Below are positions 34,441 to 45,958 of a stretch of DNA of 64,000 nt, in pieces. Origin of the DNA: Circinella minor. Its lineage: Eukaryota > Mucoromycota > Mucoromycetes > Mucorales > Lichtheimiaceae. The position numbers and the translations under genes are program-made. Below the pieces are notes generated by a model. The model worked only from the letters and a program-made list of their open reading frames with translations, had not been told where the DNA came from and did not search any database. Every line of letters begins with the position of its first letter. Positions within the stretch are counted from its first letter, which is position 1. Location of the stretch: contig JAEPRB010000034.1 in NCBI GenBank assembly GCA_016758965.1, forward strand, positions 178,735 through 242,734. The letters are read 5' to 3'.

Positions 34441-36668
34441 AATATGAGTTTTACCCAAACTTTCGGCCCTTGTTTTTCGCACGCAAAAAAAAAAAAAAAA
34501 AAGACTTGAAACGTTCTTCCGGATCAAATAAAAAGCATAATCTAAATTTTGTATAATATTTTCTCATATGCAACCCAACAAAAAAACAATACGGGAAATT
34601 GATGTTACCGTGTTATCTGTTTGTTTGTTAGTACTATTATCAACAATATAATTATATAATACACACGTTTCTCTCTGGGACCGATAATGATTTGTTTTCG
34701 CTGAATAGACTATGTCTGTCTAATTATTGTTAACGATGAAACTAATTATCATAACCACTGTATTCCATTTGGAAAATAATTAGTTATTTTTTATCCGTGC
34801 ATAAATAATTATCAACAGAATGTATATCCACGAACCTTCGTTATCCCATCTCTCTTTCATATTGTCTGTAAAAAAAATACTGTATATCCATACAAAATGT
34901 AAAAAAAAGAGTGAATCAAGCCTATTTTCATTGCAATAGAACAGGAAAATAGCCTAGTAGTTCTGTGATAAAATCTTCAACCTCTATGATCGGCCTACAT
35001 AAGAAGACATTCTCACTCTTCTTTACCTGTATTGCTTTTTCATTTTAAAAATTGTTCGGATGTATGTGTCTATCAGAAAACATATAAAATTCTAATCGTT
35101 CATCTCGAAAACCGGATTGTAATATTATTTGCTTGTAAACCTACTATAGTAAACAAAAACCTGTTACATTACAACTGTATACTGTTTTTGTTACCATATA
35201 ACACTACCTCAAAGATGCTAACTTAACATAGGTTGAAAGAAAATGTGCTTCTACTTTTTTTCCTAAAAAAATAGTATATATATTTCGCTACGTACTACAG
35301 CATGAAGGAAAGTATACAGTCTCTTTTATTATATGCAAACATACTGTATTATGGAGTATGCTTGAAATGAGATAATACATCTTGAAACTACAAGTATTTG
35401 GCTGGTACTTTTATCTTCTTATTAGCATCACTATTGTATTATTCACATCAGTGTTTCTGCTGCTCCTTCGCAACGACGATGATTCATATTTATTACATGA
35501 GCGTTTTACTGGTTTAGCTAAAATAAGATCGTTGTCATGACATAATTTTAGTGATTCATATAAAAACAAACAATTCACTATCAACCAGTTACCGCCATAA
35601 ATTAAATGGTGTGTAAAGTAACTTTTTTATATGTTAAACAGCGTATATTATGGAAAGTATATTTGTTCTTTAGCTCATTTTACCTCTTACTTTACTGATA
35701 GTAATACGGAAAGATCTTTGGTAACTTTTCAATACTCAAGTACAGCTGGAGATAGTTCTACTGTATGATACCACGTACATCTTTCTTTATCAAAACGTTC
35801 ATCATCCAGAATATTTCCCCCCTACAATCTTGGCCCTATTTCAATCTATGACATTGTTCCTTTCAGTATTTGACGTTCCTTTCTGTGTGGTTTCAGTGAT
35901 TCAATAAGATCGTCACATGACGATGCAGTAAACATTTTGTAGAAAACAGTTTAAAGTTTGACTTACCTTTGACAATGGTTTGACATCCACAATCACAGGT
36001 CTGAAACAAGAAGTGACATGACCTAAAGCTTTGTATCTATTACTATTATTACACAAACGTCCGTTTGTTCCTATAGATAATTTTAAACAAATATAGATAG
36101 GGATTTCTATTTTTGCATATATACTGGATATTATGCAGCACACCGTTTGATATGGCTACTACTGGCCGAGTTTGATTGAATCGCAGACTCGAGTAATGTA
36201 ATGAGAATAACGCTGAAACGTGTAATAAATAAGAATGCTTTAACTTTACATTAAAGATCATTACTCAAATTCCATGCCCCTATTTCAAATCTTTATTAAT
36301 GTGACAATTCCTATAACAACAAATTTACGTATTGATAATCATTCTTGTATCGTTTTATATGGGTGATAAAAATTTATAGACAATTCAATTTTAAAAATTA
36401 AGGCACATATTCTATTTGCTCGACTCTTACATCCCATTTTTCATCTTTCCCATTGGCCATATCCAACGTCCTTTGTTGAAAAAACAAAGATGTGAGGAAA
36501 AGATCTTCATAAATTTATTATATGATATGCACCCCACAAAAAAAAAAAACGCGTTCCGACAAAGGGACGCGTGACAATTTAAAACAATATAGTGAAAAAA
36601 AAAGCAGCCGTGTGAAATAATAAAAAATTTATTGAGGGTGATCAAGAGTAACGAAATCAAGTTTTCTT
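34441..36668. other. Intergenic region with possible decayed coding segments
   Basis: About 2.2 kb. Minus-strand segments look protein-like and have splice-like borders: 36431-36470 (TLDMANGKDEKWD), about 36150-36194, a 34-nt piece at about 35968-36001 flanked by TTTCAG and GTAAGT (PVIVDVKPLSK), and near 35420-35520 a frame containing DLILAKPVKRSCNKYESSS. They cannot be joined into one phase-consistent gene, because one needed acceptor is missing. They may be the remains of one. An inverted repeat containing two ACGCGT boxes lies at 36549-36572. Confidence 0.3.
36549..36572. other. ACGCGT inverted repeat 3' of the ArsC-like gene
   Basis: ACGCGTTCC, a seven-base loop, then GGACGCGT pair with one bulged base. 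It lies about 100 bp past the stop of the ArsC-like gene, in its likely 3' UTR. ACGCGT is also the MBF (MCB) cell-cycle box, so two readings are possible: a 3' RNA hairpin or a paired factor site. Neither is proven. Confidence 0.35.
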
Positions 36669-37082
36669 TTATAACTTGCCAGACAAACGTTCCTCAACCA
36701 ATTTCTCGACTTTGCTAATATCTGGACGACCCAAAACTGCAATCTTGCGATCCCAATCAATTACAAATGGGCGTTCCAACATGGCAGGATCTTCTTCAAT
36801 TAAGTCAAAAGCTTCTTCAAAAGAAGTGGCTTTACCTTGAACTTCAGGTCGAAGTAAATAATCCCAAGGACGATCTTCTTTCCATGGGCCATCTTTATTT
36901 TTGATACCCAGATATTCAACAAGAATTTCAAGTGTTTCACGGGAAGGAGGTGTTACCTTGTACTTGACGATATCAAGTTTATAATTGCCTTTTTCTTGGT
37001 TTTCTTCGAGAAGTGTAGTTGATTTACGGGATTTGGTACATTGTGGATTGTGATACACAGTAAGACCAGTTGTAGGTGCCAT
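36669..37082 (-). CDS. ArsC/Spx-family thioredoxin-fold protein (arsenate reductase-like)
   Basis: Single exon, 137 residues. The active-site segment is LTVYHNPQCTKSRKSTTLLEE with Cys15 in the ArsC-type C-x-x-S-R context. YKVTPPSRETLEILVEYLG, a WDYLLRPE segment and ERPFVIDWDRKIAVLGRP complete the glutaredoxin-coupled ArsC/YffB fold, including the conserved 'RPxV...GRP' C-terminal motif. This family is mainly bacterial; in fungi it is distinct from Acr2. The lack of introns, against three to ten exons in most neighbours, fits acquisition from bacteria, but that is inference. It lies 140 bp downstream of a 62-aa membrane protein gene on the same strand and near ArsH, hinting at an arsenic or thiol-redox context. 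Confidence 0.85.
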   Translation of the reverse strand: MAPTTGLTVYHNPQCTKSRKSTTLLEENQEKGNYKLDIVKYKVTPPSRETLEILVEYLGIKNKDGPWKEDRPWDYLLRPEVQGKATSFEEAFDLIEEDPAMLERPFVIDWDRKIAVLGRPDISKVEKLVEERLSGKL

Positions 37083-37222
37083 ATTGTGTTATATATATAT
37101 TGTTAGTTGTTATACAAAACGTAAGTAGTAGCAACAAAAACCTAGAAAGGTTATTACAAAAAGAAATGAAACCAAATAAGATGATCAAAATAACCTTTCC
37201 GAACACTTATAATTTATTTTTG

Positions 37223-37555
37223 TCAGTCACCGCCTCCTCCGATAGACTGGAAAAAAAATCAGGTCTCACGTGCGTTTACGTTTTCCGATGATAGGTTTGA
37301 AAATGATGCAATTTGAAGAAAAGAAAACGCGTATTTTTTTTTTAATTGCTATGATAACATAAATTTTCTTATATATTGTGCAATACTTACAGCTTGATAT
37401 ATGATGTAAAAGGTGTATGCTGGTCCAAGAAGGTTGGAAATAAACACCATTACTGTAGCTGCTGAGATTATACAATATTGGGTCTTGCCGTTTCTGGTAA
37501 AGGCGATCTTTTTTCTTTGTTTTCGTCGGCATATACAGATGTAAGCGGCACTCAT
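37223..37555 (-). CDS. Small membrane protein (62 aa, two exons), unknown family
   Basis: Exon 1 (37391-37555) codes MSAAYICICRRKQRKKIAF and a hydrophobic helix YCIISAATVMVFISNLLGPA continuing YTFYIIYQA. A GTAAGT donor follows. Exon 2 (37223-37246) after TTTTTTTTCCAG adds SIGGGGD and TGA in phase. A basic cluster (RRKQRKK) before one long or two short helices predicts an N-terminus facing the cytosol or matrix. The ATG is only 35 bp from the divergent ArsH ATG. Without the splice, the frame would read on for 13 residues after the same helix. Not recognised; the tail and length recall small subunits of organelle membrane complexes. Confidence 0.55.
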
Positions 37556-37590
37556 TTGTTGGTTCCTAAACGCGAAAAAAAAAGAATATT
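37556..37590. promoter_or_regulatory. 35-bp divergent start-codon gap
   Basis: The minus-strand small membrane gene and plus-strand ArsH start codons are separated by 35 bases, including an A10 run. Core promoters must overlap the opposite gene's leader or coding sequence, or one of the start codons is misassigned. Confidence 0.45.
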
Positions 37591-38558
37591 ATGTCTTTCA
37601 CTCTGAAAACTGTAACTACTTCTTTATACAAACCCTTTCTGCTTGGGCCAGCAGCAACAAAAAGAAAAGATTGGGTTCAATCGATTCCACCATTTTCAAT
37701 AAAACGCCCAGATAATCCTATCAAAATCCTGATTCTCTATGGCTCATTACGAAAACGTTCAATCTCGCGATTACTGGCTCTTGAATTTGGTCGTGTACTT
37801 GAACATATGGGGGCTGACGTTCGTATTTATTCCCCAGATGATTTACCTTTAAAAAATGGAAACAAGTTACATCCTAAGGTTGTCGAGTTAAGAGAACTTT
37901 CTACTTGGTCTGATGGTCAAGTATGGGGTAAGGGAAATCGTTATTCTTTGACTTTTCATACACGCAAAAAAAAAAAAAGCTTTAATTTTTTTTTATGTCT
38001 TTTACCATGCTCAATTCTTTTCTATATAAAAAAGTATCTCCTGAACAACATGGTCAAATATCAGGCGTTTTCAAGACACAGCTCGATTGGATACCTCTAT
38101 CGTATAAAGATAGTGATGGTAATGAAATGAAGCCTACTCAAGGCAAAACGTTGGCTGTAGCACAAGTACATGGCGGAGCAGAGGGTTTTAACGCAGTTAA
38201 TTCATTAAGATTATTGAGTCGATGGATGAAAATGTACACAGTCTCTAATCAGGTCTGTATTTCTAAAGCATGGGATGAATTTGATGATCAAGATCGTATG
38301 AAACCATCATTTCATCGAAATCGAATGGTAGATGCAGCCGAGGAATTATACAAGCTGACTACTTTATTGGGACCACAAAAGGATTATTTGCTGGATCGAT
38401 ATAGCGAACGGGAAAAGAAGATCGAAAAGAAGGTGCAAAATGATGAATTCTCAATAAGTCAGACTCAAAACAAGTACGATGAAGGAAAGGCTATCAATCC
38501 AGCGTTCAATTTTTTAGAAGAACATGTGTCTTCGAAACGGAGGAATGAGACTCCTTGA
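37591..38558 (+). CDS. arsH: ArsH-family NADPH-dependent FMN reductase
   Basis: Two exons (37591-37927, 38035-38558) give 286 residues. Flavodoxin-fold FMN site [20 protein letters not shown], then [74 protein letters not shown] and [11 protein letters not shown]. These follow the ArsH signature block by block. ArsH enzymes oxidise trivalent organoarsenicals and also reduce quinones, azo dyes or metals. The N-terminal 45 residues are an extra basic/hydroxylated leader ([19 protein letters not shown]) that might target mitochondria, and the last 50 residues form a charged tail beyond the bacterial length. The intron acceptor lies after a run of T and A. Confidence 0.93.
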
Positions 38559-40108
38559 TAATATACATATTATCGAGATTTGGTCTATATCTCTCTACAT
38601 TTCTAAACATTTGATAAACTGTTTGATACTTTATTTTTAATTACATATCTTTTCCATACACACTATATCATATATCATATATATATATATCGAAACTATA
38701 TTCACAGCCATTAGTCCATTACTCTCATTATACTTTGTATTTATATATAGATACAATTTGTATACATATGTGTTATATTTTTGAATAAAAGAAAAAAAGG
38801 TAAAAGAATAGTATCATAGGGGTGATATTAGTTATTATTTAGGTTGTAGAAGACCCTTCTTATCAAACCACGAATGGTTTCTACTTTTTGGCATATGAAA
38901 TTAATTAAGTTACCACAAGGAAAATTCCATTGCCCCTTTTTCTATTATTATTATTTTATAAATCGTCAACACTATCATTACTACCATCATCTCCTTATAT
39001 ATATATGACATTCTTTTTATCATAAATGTTTATATATTTATATATATATACATTTATATATATTACATATCTTTAATTTGACCCATAGTTGTACTGTCAC
39101 TCTAGTAATGATAATGTATTTTTTCAAGTTGATAAAAATGTTATTTAAATCATTTTGATTACAAAACGTAAAAAGTATTATATTTTGCACTGCTGGTACC
39201 AGCAAATAGTAAAAAGAAAAAAAGTAAAATAGATAATGCACAGTAAATATTCGATCAAATTTTTTCTGTGGTTTATTTTTTCACTTACGTATCAAAGTAA
39301 AAGAGAGAGTGGTAAAAAAATAACAAGAGGCGCTCAGACATATTCTTGCATACTAAAAATAAAGCGAATGAGTTAATGGTTTCAGGAAAATGAATTCTAT
39401 GGCTACTTAAAAAGGATAACTAGGGAAGGGGTCTAATAAATTTTCTACTTATAGTTGGAATGGACACATACCTTTACATATTTTCTTAAGCTTAATATTA
39501 ACTTCTTCTTTTTCTAACTTTTTCTTTTCTATTACTATTTAGTATTACTGTTTAATGCAGATATGTGAATTAATAACAGTAACTCAATCACTATCTACTA
39601 TTTATATGATACAGTATCAATAATTTTTTAAAGTTACTTTGGAAAGTTACGTATTAACAAAGTAAAAAGAATGATGCGAATGGATCTTCATTAAGATATC
39701 ATCCTTTTCTTTTTTTCTATTGCCACTTTTCCTCTCCTTTCTCCTTTGAATAGTTTTTCTTATGCTTTTTTTTTTGTTATTCTTGTTTAAATTATATATA
39801 TATTAAGGAAGTCTTAAGTCAGTTAAAAAAACAAGAATTTTTTATAAACACTCACTTAAATAATAATAACAATAATAAAAGCTCTTTCTTTTCGTTTGTT
39901 TTCTTTTTCTTTCTTTTCTTTTATTTATTTCAATATTCCAATATTTTTTTTATTGAGCTCCTTCTCCCCCCCTTCCATTCCTTGAAAAGCTCTTTTATAT
40001 TAACTCTATTAAAAATCTTTGTAAACAGTACAAGTAAAAAAAAAAGTCATACCTTTATTTCTTTTTAATATACAAAACCAAAAAATATAACAAACTATAA
40101 CTAAAAAA
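38559..40108. other. Intergenic region
   Basis: About 1.5 kb containing the ArsH 3' UTR, TA microsatellites (about 38682-38690 and 39038-39062) and, from about 39690 to 40108, a long C/T-rich leader upstream of the Ser-rich protein gene. No other gene supported. Confidence 0.5.
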
Positions 40109-41140
40109 ATGAAAAATTCTTGCTCACGACAAAGTTCATGGTCGTTTAAATCCAAGCTTTTACTGCGTTATAGTACTCCTAGTCGGTTATTGCGACAAAG
40201 TACATCCAGTGGAAGGTCATTCTTTTATTGTTACAAACGACATGAACCCTCTCATCTTTCAAGACGATGTACTTTTCCATTAGCTTATAATGCAGCGTCA
40301 ACTCCAATGCGTACCTACTCAACACGTCGTCTTGTACGCTCTCACTATCTATCATCATCTTCTATCTCATCGTCATCATCATTTTATTCTTCTTATTCTC
40401 CTTCATCATCTTCTTCTTCGTTATCATCATCAAGAAGAAATAAGAAATATTCACAACCAACATCACCTCAACGTGTTTTTTCAGCTTTGTTTGGTAGAGA
40501 AGCAACCATTTCATCAGCAACTGAATCAACAGAAACACCTCATTCTATTCGCACCACAATATCTTTTGTCGGTGGTTTCGCTTCATCACATTCTCATGAT
40601 AATCATAACCGAATTCCACCTGTATTTCATCAACAATCTGTACTATTTTTATTTGGATTTTTATTTTTTCCATGTTGGTGGATTGGTGCTTTACTTTATA
40701 AACACGAAAAAAAAAGTATTAACCATGATAATAATAAAATATATCAAAATAGCCAACAAAGAAATACAACAATTAGCATGATACCAGTTCATTCTTCATT
40801 ATTAGCTAATGGTAGAATTAGCTCACGTATATTATATATACCACAACTTCAGGAAGACGAGGAAAAAGAATTAGGATACTATCCTCATCGTAATAGCTAT
40901 CAGCATATTTATCAACACCAACAACAGAATGGTATAACATTAAATACTATTCGTAGAACATATTATATGAACAAGCCATTACCACGAATACCAAGCTGTT
41001 ATGAACAAGAGCAAGAAATGTATCATCGTTGGAACAAATATATGAGTATTGTATCAATTGGTTTAATTGCATTATTTATTGCTATGTTTGTTTGGTATGA
41101 TATTGGTGTTCGACATTTCTGGTGGAAAAAGTTGTATTAA
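40109..41140 (+). CDS. Ser-rich two-transmembrane protein, unknown function
   Basis: Single-exon frame of 343 residues. The N-terminal 130 residues are basic and Ser/Tyr-rich with Ser homopolymers (SSSSSFYSSYSPSSSSSSLS). Helix 1 is SVLFLFGFLFFPCWWIGALL (about 178-197). The middle has Asn/Gln/His-rich stretches. Near the C-terminus an EMYHRWNKYMSIVSIGLI segment leads into helix 2 ALFIAMFVWYDIGVRHF, ending WWKKLY. The FFPCWWIG plus YxRWNxYMSI pairing looks conserved in character, since similar spaced motifs occur in fungal plasma-membrane proteins of unknown role; I do not recognise a named family. A long pyrimidine-rich leader precedes the ATG, which is in an AAAAAAATG context. Confidence 0.75.
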   Translation: MKNSCSRQSSWSFKSKLLLRYSTPSRLLRQSTSSGRSFFYCYKRHEPSHLSRRCTFPLAYNAASTPMRTYSTRRLVRSHYLSSSSISSSSSFYSSYSPSSSSSSLSSSRRNKKYSQPTSPQRVFSALFGREATISSATESTETPHSIRTTISFVGGFASSHSHDNHNRIPPVFHQQSVLFLFGFLFFPCWWIGALLYKHEKKSINHDNNKIYQNSQQRNTTISMIPVHSSLLANGRISSRILYIPQLQEDEEKELGYYPHRNSYQHIYQHQQQNGITLNTIRRTYYMNKPLPRIPSCYEQEQEMYHRWNKYMSIVSIGLIALFIAMFVWYDIGVRHFWWKKLY

Positions 41141-41500
41141 TTTGTTCATTATTGTCATTACTATTTTTATTTGGGGGAAATCACCACTCTATTATAATAC
41201 TTTTTTAATTACTACATTACTTCTACATACATTATATATATAAACTATTTAATAATAATATTTTTTTTATTAATACTATTACTGATTTTTTTATTATTTA
41301 CATTATTAACTATAATACAACATAAAAGTTAATTATAAAAAAAAAACAGATTCATGTAAAAATAAGAAAGAAAGGGTGGGGAGATAATATAGGTGTGTGT
41401 CTGAATTATGCAAAATAGGATATTTTTTTTAGTTGCCTAATTAAAGGTGCAAAGCTTTTTTGTCTCTGAAAAAAGACACATACGCACATGAATCACGAAC
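41141..41500. other. Convergent 3' spacer
   Basis: 360 bp between two convergent stop codons; AT-rich, with probable poly(A) signals for both genes. Nothing else seen. Confidence 0.5.
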
Positions 41501-44171
41501 TTACAAAAGAATGGAACAGTGATGCTTTTTCTGTTCCTGTTGGCTTTTCAGAAAAAATCCATCTTGTAATGCTGGTCCAAATTGACAACTTTCTGGCAAA
41601 GTTGAAGTAGATGAATTACTACTATTATTGCTATCACTTTCCCATGCATGTTGCTGTTGTGGAAAAGGTAAAGAATGTGGTAGCCTACGCATTGTGGCAG
41701 GACTGGTAGGATTAGTTTTTGATAGAACACTATTATCATAAACTGTTGTCATCTGTCGTGCTGTTACAAATTCATTGGTTTCCAATAATCCAAATTTTCT
41801 ATTATATTTCACAAGAATCTTCTTTAATGCATAAGGTAAAATATGCCAGTCGAAGATTTTGAACTATATATATAGGCAGCATACACAATAAGTATGTAGA
41901 TATTTAAATTAGCTGGTGTTTATTATACGAAACTCATCATCCAAATAAATCTATACATGTCACCCATATATATATATATATATATTCACTTGGAAAAAAC
42001 CTACGTCTTTTTCAATAGATCTGGGAAATGGCGCTTTAAATCCCATCACGTGATAATACAAATCCACTGTTTCTTCTTCATGTTTGCTAACAGTAATCGG
42101 ATGAAACCCTTCCAGGTTCCGACGAATACGATTTTTTTCTTCAATATTCAATGTGACCCGCATAATATATTCTAAAAGATGAATCAGATCAACAGATGTA
42201 ATCCATAAATTCTGTTTAAATGTAATACATGACATCACCACTACTTGCGCTCCATTATTATCAGAAGATGCACTGAATTGTCCGTGTCGCTCTTGATTAT
42301 TATATTCATCTTTTGACAAAGCACAAAAGTCACAACAAATTTTTATCTTGGATGTTGTTGCTACTCGCCAGAACTGAACTAATCGACGATGAGCTAAATT
42401 TTCTTCTTCTGTCCAATTCATTGAAAGAGTATCAAAATTAGAAAGAAATTCTAACTGTAAGGGCTGATCAATTTTTGGATAGGGTGTATATTCCTGCCAT
42501 GTCAAGCCACTATCTGCTAATGGGTTAGGTCTAGGCTTCGTGAATCGCATTTCTTTTGTTCTTTTTCTTTTTGGATGATCATGTTTAGAAATATCGGATA
42601 ATAAAGTTGGTTTTTGTTGTCTTTGTTGTCGTCGATTTGTTTGTTGCTGTTGTGTGACATTGAACATTGGTTGTTTACGTTGTTGTTGAGTCGAGACCGG
42701 TAATGACGGTGATGTGGATACCCCGACTATCATTGGCATCATCTTTGTGTTACTATTATTAAACTCTCGGAGCTGTTGTCCCTTGGCGGTGGTTGGAATA
42801 TGAGATGGTGATGATGAATCACAAAGTAATAATAGGTCCGTGTCCATGCACGGGCCACTTGTTTTTCTTCCACTTTCTTCTTTTACCTTGCTTCCATTAT
42901 TATCATTAACATAGTGTTGTGGTAAAGATGCGTAAAGAGTAGATCTTAATTCTGTTTCAAATGGTAAATCCATCATTCTCGTATTATTAAAAGAACAAAT
43001 TGTTGTGCTTACTGATATTTATATAAAAAAAATTGTATTAATGGAGACCGTCCAGAATCAATTTAAACAATAACATTAAAAAAGTCATATGAACATTTTT
43101 TTTTTTTGCTCATCAGGCGTCTTACCTTCTTGGCTATCATTTCCATTTTTATCTCTCTTCTCAGTTGTATCAGTTATAACAGAATAATCAACTGAATTAT
43201 ACGATGATGAAAAATTAGGAGAATGATATAGTGTTGGTGTAGAAGAAGGAGAGACAATAACATTGCTACACTCTGGCCACGGTTGAGTTAATAATCGAGG
43301 TGAAGCTGTTTGCGGCGTACTGATAACGCTATTGATAGGTAATAAATTATCTTCTTCTTTTACTTCTTCTGTTGCTCTTCTCATCATTGTATATTGTTGT
43401 TGTAATTGATGTTGATAATAAAGATATTGACATTCTAAAGATGATGATGATGAAGATGCTTGATTGAAAGAATAATGATTACAAATATATGTAAAATGAC
43501 CGACATACCAATATTGAATTGTTATATTATTTTCCAATAAACAAACATAAATTGGTATAGAAGTGGATGTCAACAATAATGGACGAATATAACAGTTATC
43601 GAGTATGTTGGGGGCATTACACATTAATATGATACAGTTTTTGTTATTATTGTTATTATACACTGTAGTGGTATTTTTAGGTAACATGACCTGAGTATTG
43701 TATAATATCAATTGATCAAATGCGATACAAAATACATGTTGTGATGCAAGCCGTGGATAAACAATAGAAGCTGGAATAGTTACAGTTACGAGAGTTCCAG
43801 ATGAACCGTACGTGGGGGTTATTATAGTTGTTGTTGTTGTAGGTATTATTGACGTTGTTTCATAATCATTTTCTCGTTGTTGTTCTTGTTTCATGGTATT
43901 TAATGAATAAGAAGAATGTTTATTATTAATTTGACTTCTATTGTTGTTATTACATTGGCCTAGATAAATAAAAAAAAATGAGGGGATCACCATTGTACCA
44001 CTGATATTACTACTACTACTAGAACTACCATTTATAATTTGATCATTACCATTGTTTGTACCTCCATCTAAAAAAATTAAAATGGGAAAAAAAAAGTATA
44101 CGTATTAGATTTATTATTTTTATTATAAAATAACCAGTATTTTAGTTTATACCTTGTTGAGTAATAGTTGC

Positions 44172-44213
<42 letters not shown>

Positions 44214-44216
44214 CAT
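41501..44216 (-). CDS. Medusa-type (MedA, DUF7082) developmental regulator
   Basis: Four exons (44153-44216, 43126-44067, 42005-43011, 41501-41863) give 791 residues. The C-terminal DUF7082 domain is clear: LTWQEYTPYPKIDQPLQLEF, FDTLSMNWTEEENLAHRRLV, NLWITSVDLIHLLEYIMRV, EEKNRIRRNLEGFHPITVSK and IEKDFKIFDWHILPYALKKI. These match the Aspergillus MedA / Medusa family, regulators of conidiation, development and adherence. An N-terminal beta-rich region (TYGSSGTLVTVTIPASIVYP) corresponds to the IPT/TIG-like part. A PKRKRTK nuclear signal lies before DUF7082. Asn, Gln and Ser runs are frequent, including 13 Asn right after MV. A 39-nt GT-AG segment at 43960-43998 keeps the frame and could be an extra micro-intron or coding sequence. 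Confidence 0.85.
44175..44210. repeat. (ATT)n microsatellite encoding poly-Asn
   Basis: Twelve AAT codons on the minus strand directly after Met-Val of the Medusa-type protein. Length variation would change the protein's N-terminus without frameshift. Confidence 0.85.
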
Positions 44217-44938
44217 TATTCTAACCTTTTTTTTTAAAGTAAAAAAAAAATGTACTACATTACACATTAAAAATAAAAATAAAAAAGAAAGTTATACAAA
44301 AACTAAAGCCGATCCGCATTGGACTTTTGGGAATATAAACACATCAACTCATTGAAACTCCACATTCAAATCTACATAAAGAGTTTATTTTTATATACAA
44401 ACAAAAAAAAAAAAAAGAGATGAAACCAAACCAGAAGTATTTATTGCTTATTATTATTACTGCTTATTATTATTTTGATTGTTGTTATTATGATTTATAA
44501 TGAATGAATGAAAAGAATATTAGTTTATGCAAAATTTTTGAAATGTGTCAAGTAAAAAATAATTATATCCATATTAAAAGACACATGATCCAATAACAGT
44601 GAATTATATATGTACTGTAAGTGTATATGTTATATAACTTATAAAAAATGAGGGAATCAAAGAGAGTGAGAAATAAGGGAAGGAGGGATTGATGATGATG
44701 ATAATATGATAATATCGTGAAAAGGAGTATTGAAGGAAAGGAAGACAGCAGGGTCGAGAACCCTGATGTGACGCTTTTTTCTAAAAGAACCTTTTTTTTT
44801 GCCAAACCTTTTTTTTCGAGTTCCACACACTTATTTTTTCATCCCCTTTCCCTGTTAAAAATCTTGTTCCTATCTTTCTTCTTTTACTTTGTTGTTTTAA
44901 AATAATATTATATTATTCATATAATCATATAAATTTCG
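44217..44938. promoter_or_regulatory. Divergent region between the MedA-type and phosphatase genes
   Basis: 722 bp with A/T tracts, an ATT repeat near 44448-44472, and on the plus side a T/C-rich leader (44820-44895) before the phosphatase ATG. No coding exon recognised. Confidence 0.5.
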
Positions 44939-45915
44939 ATGATTGAGTGTCCAAGTACACCCAACGCACTTCATCCATCCACTACTGCTAATAACAATAA
45001 TAATACTAGCACAAGTGGTCCAGGGGATTCTTATTTTACACCACGAACTACTATTCCACCTACACTTACACAAGATCACCAACATCATCATGGTAGTAAC
45101 GAATATCAAGAGCAGCAACAAGAGCAGCAACAGCAGTTAGTAGCGCCTACACCTTATTTTACAGCTCCTCGATCACCTTTATTACAACATCAAGAATTTT
45201 TTAACGCCATCCAAAACAGATATAATTCAACCAGTCCATTTGGTGATGACTCTTCAAAACAACTCCAACAACAACCTTCCTATCCATCATCATCATCATC
45301 CTCTCAACAAGTGGTACAATCAGTATCGCCTTTGGCGTTTCAACAGCCAGCACCACCAAAATTGCTCTCAATGGGAAGCTTAGCTGCGAGAAGAAAGCAA
45401 CAGCAACAACAACAAAATAATTTTTCAAAACCACCTTTATCAACGGCCACGACAACAACAGCAACAAGCATACTTCCACCTGGTGTAGCTAATCGTTTAC
45501 GTGCTCTGACACCAGAGCAACTCAATGAGCACCTTTTAAAGAATAACAACAATCAACAACAACAACATGCATTGCTTCTAATTGACATTCGTTCATTTGT
45601 ACATTATTCCCATTTACATATCCAAAGCGCAATCAACGTGTCGATACCCAATACCATTTTAAAACGACCGTCTTTTACACTTGACAAAGTTTCCGAAGTG
45701 ATTGTTTCGGATACACAACGTGAAGCATGGAAGCAATGGTCTCAATACGAACATATCATTTTGTACGACCAACAGTCCGAGGCTCTGCAGGAAAACCATA
45801 ATGCTATAACATATTTGTGCGTCAAGTTTCATCAAGCTAATTATAAAGGTTCTTTGGGTTATCTTAAAGGTAAACTACTTTTAAATTTATTATGTAAACT
45901 TTTTGTAATCTATGT

Positions 45916-45958
<43 letters not shown>

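Noticed and set aside
40290..40781. 163-codon frame overlapping the Ser-rich protein gene
   Set aside because: It is the +1 shadow of Ser/Tyr codon runs (His/Leu-rich translation) of the 343-aa frame.
43960..43998. 39-nt GT-AG segment inside the Medusa-type gene as an intron
   Set aside because: Shorter than any other intron here and keeps the frame when retained; left as coding with the ambiguity stated.
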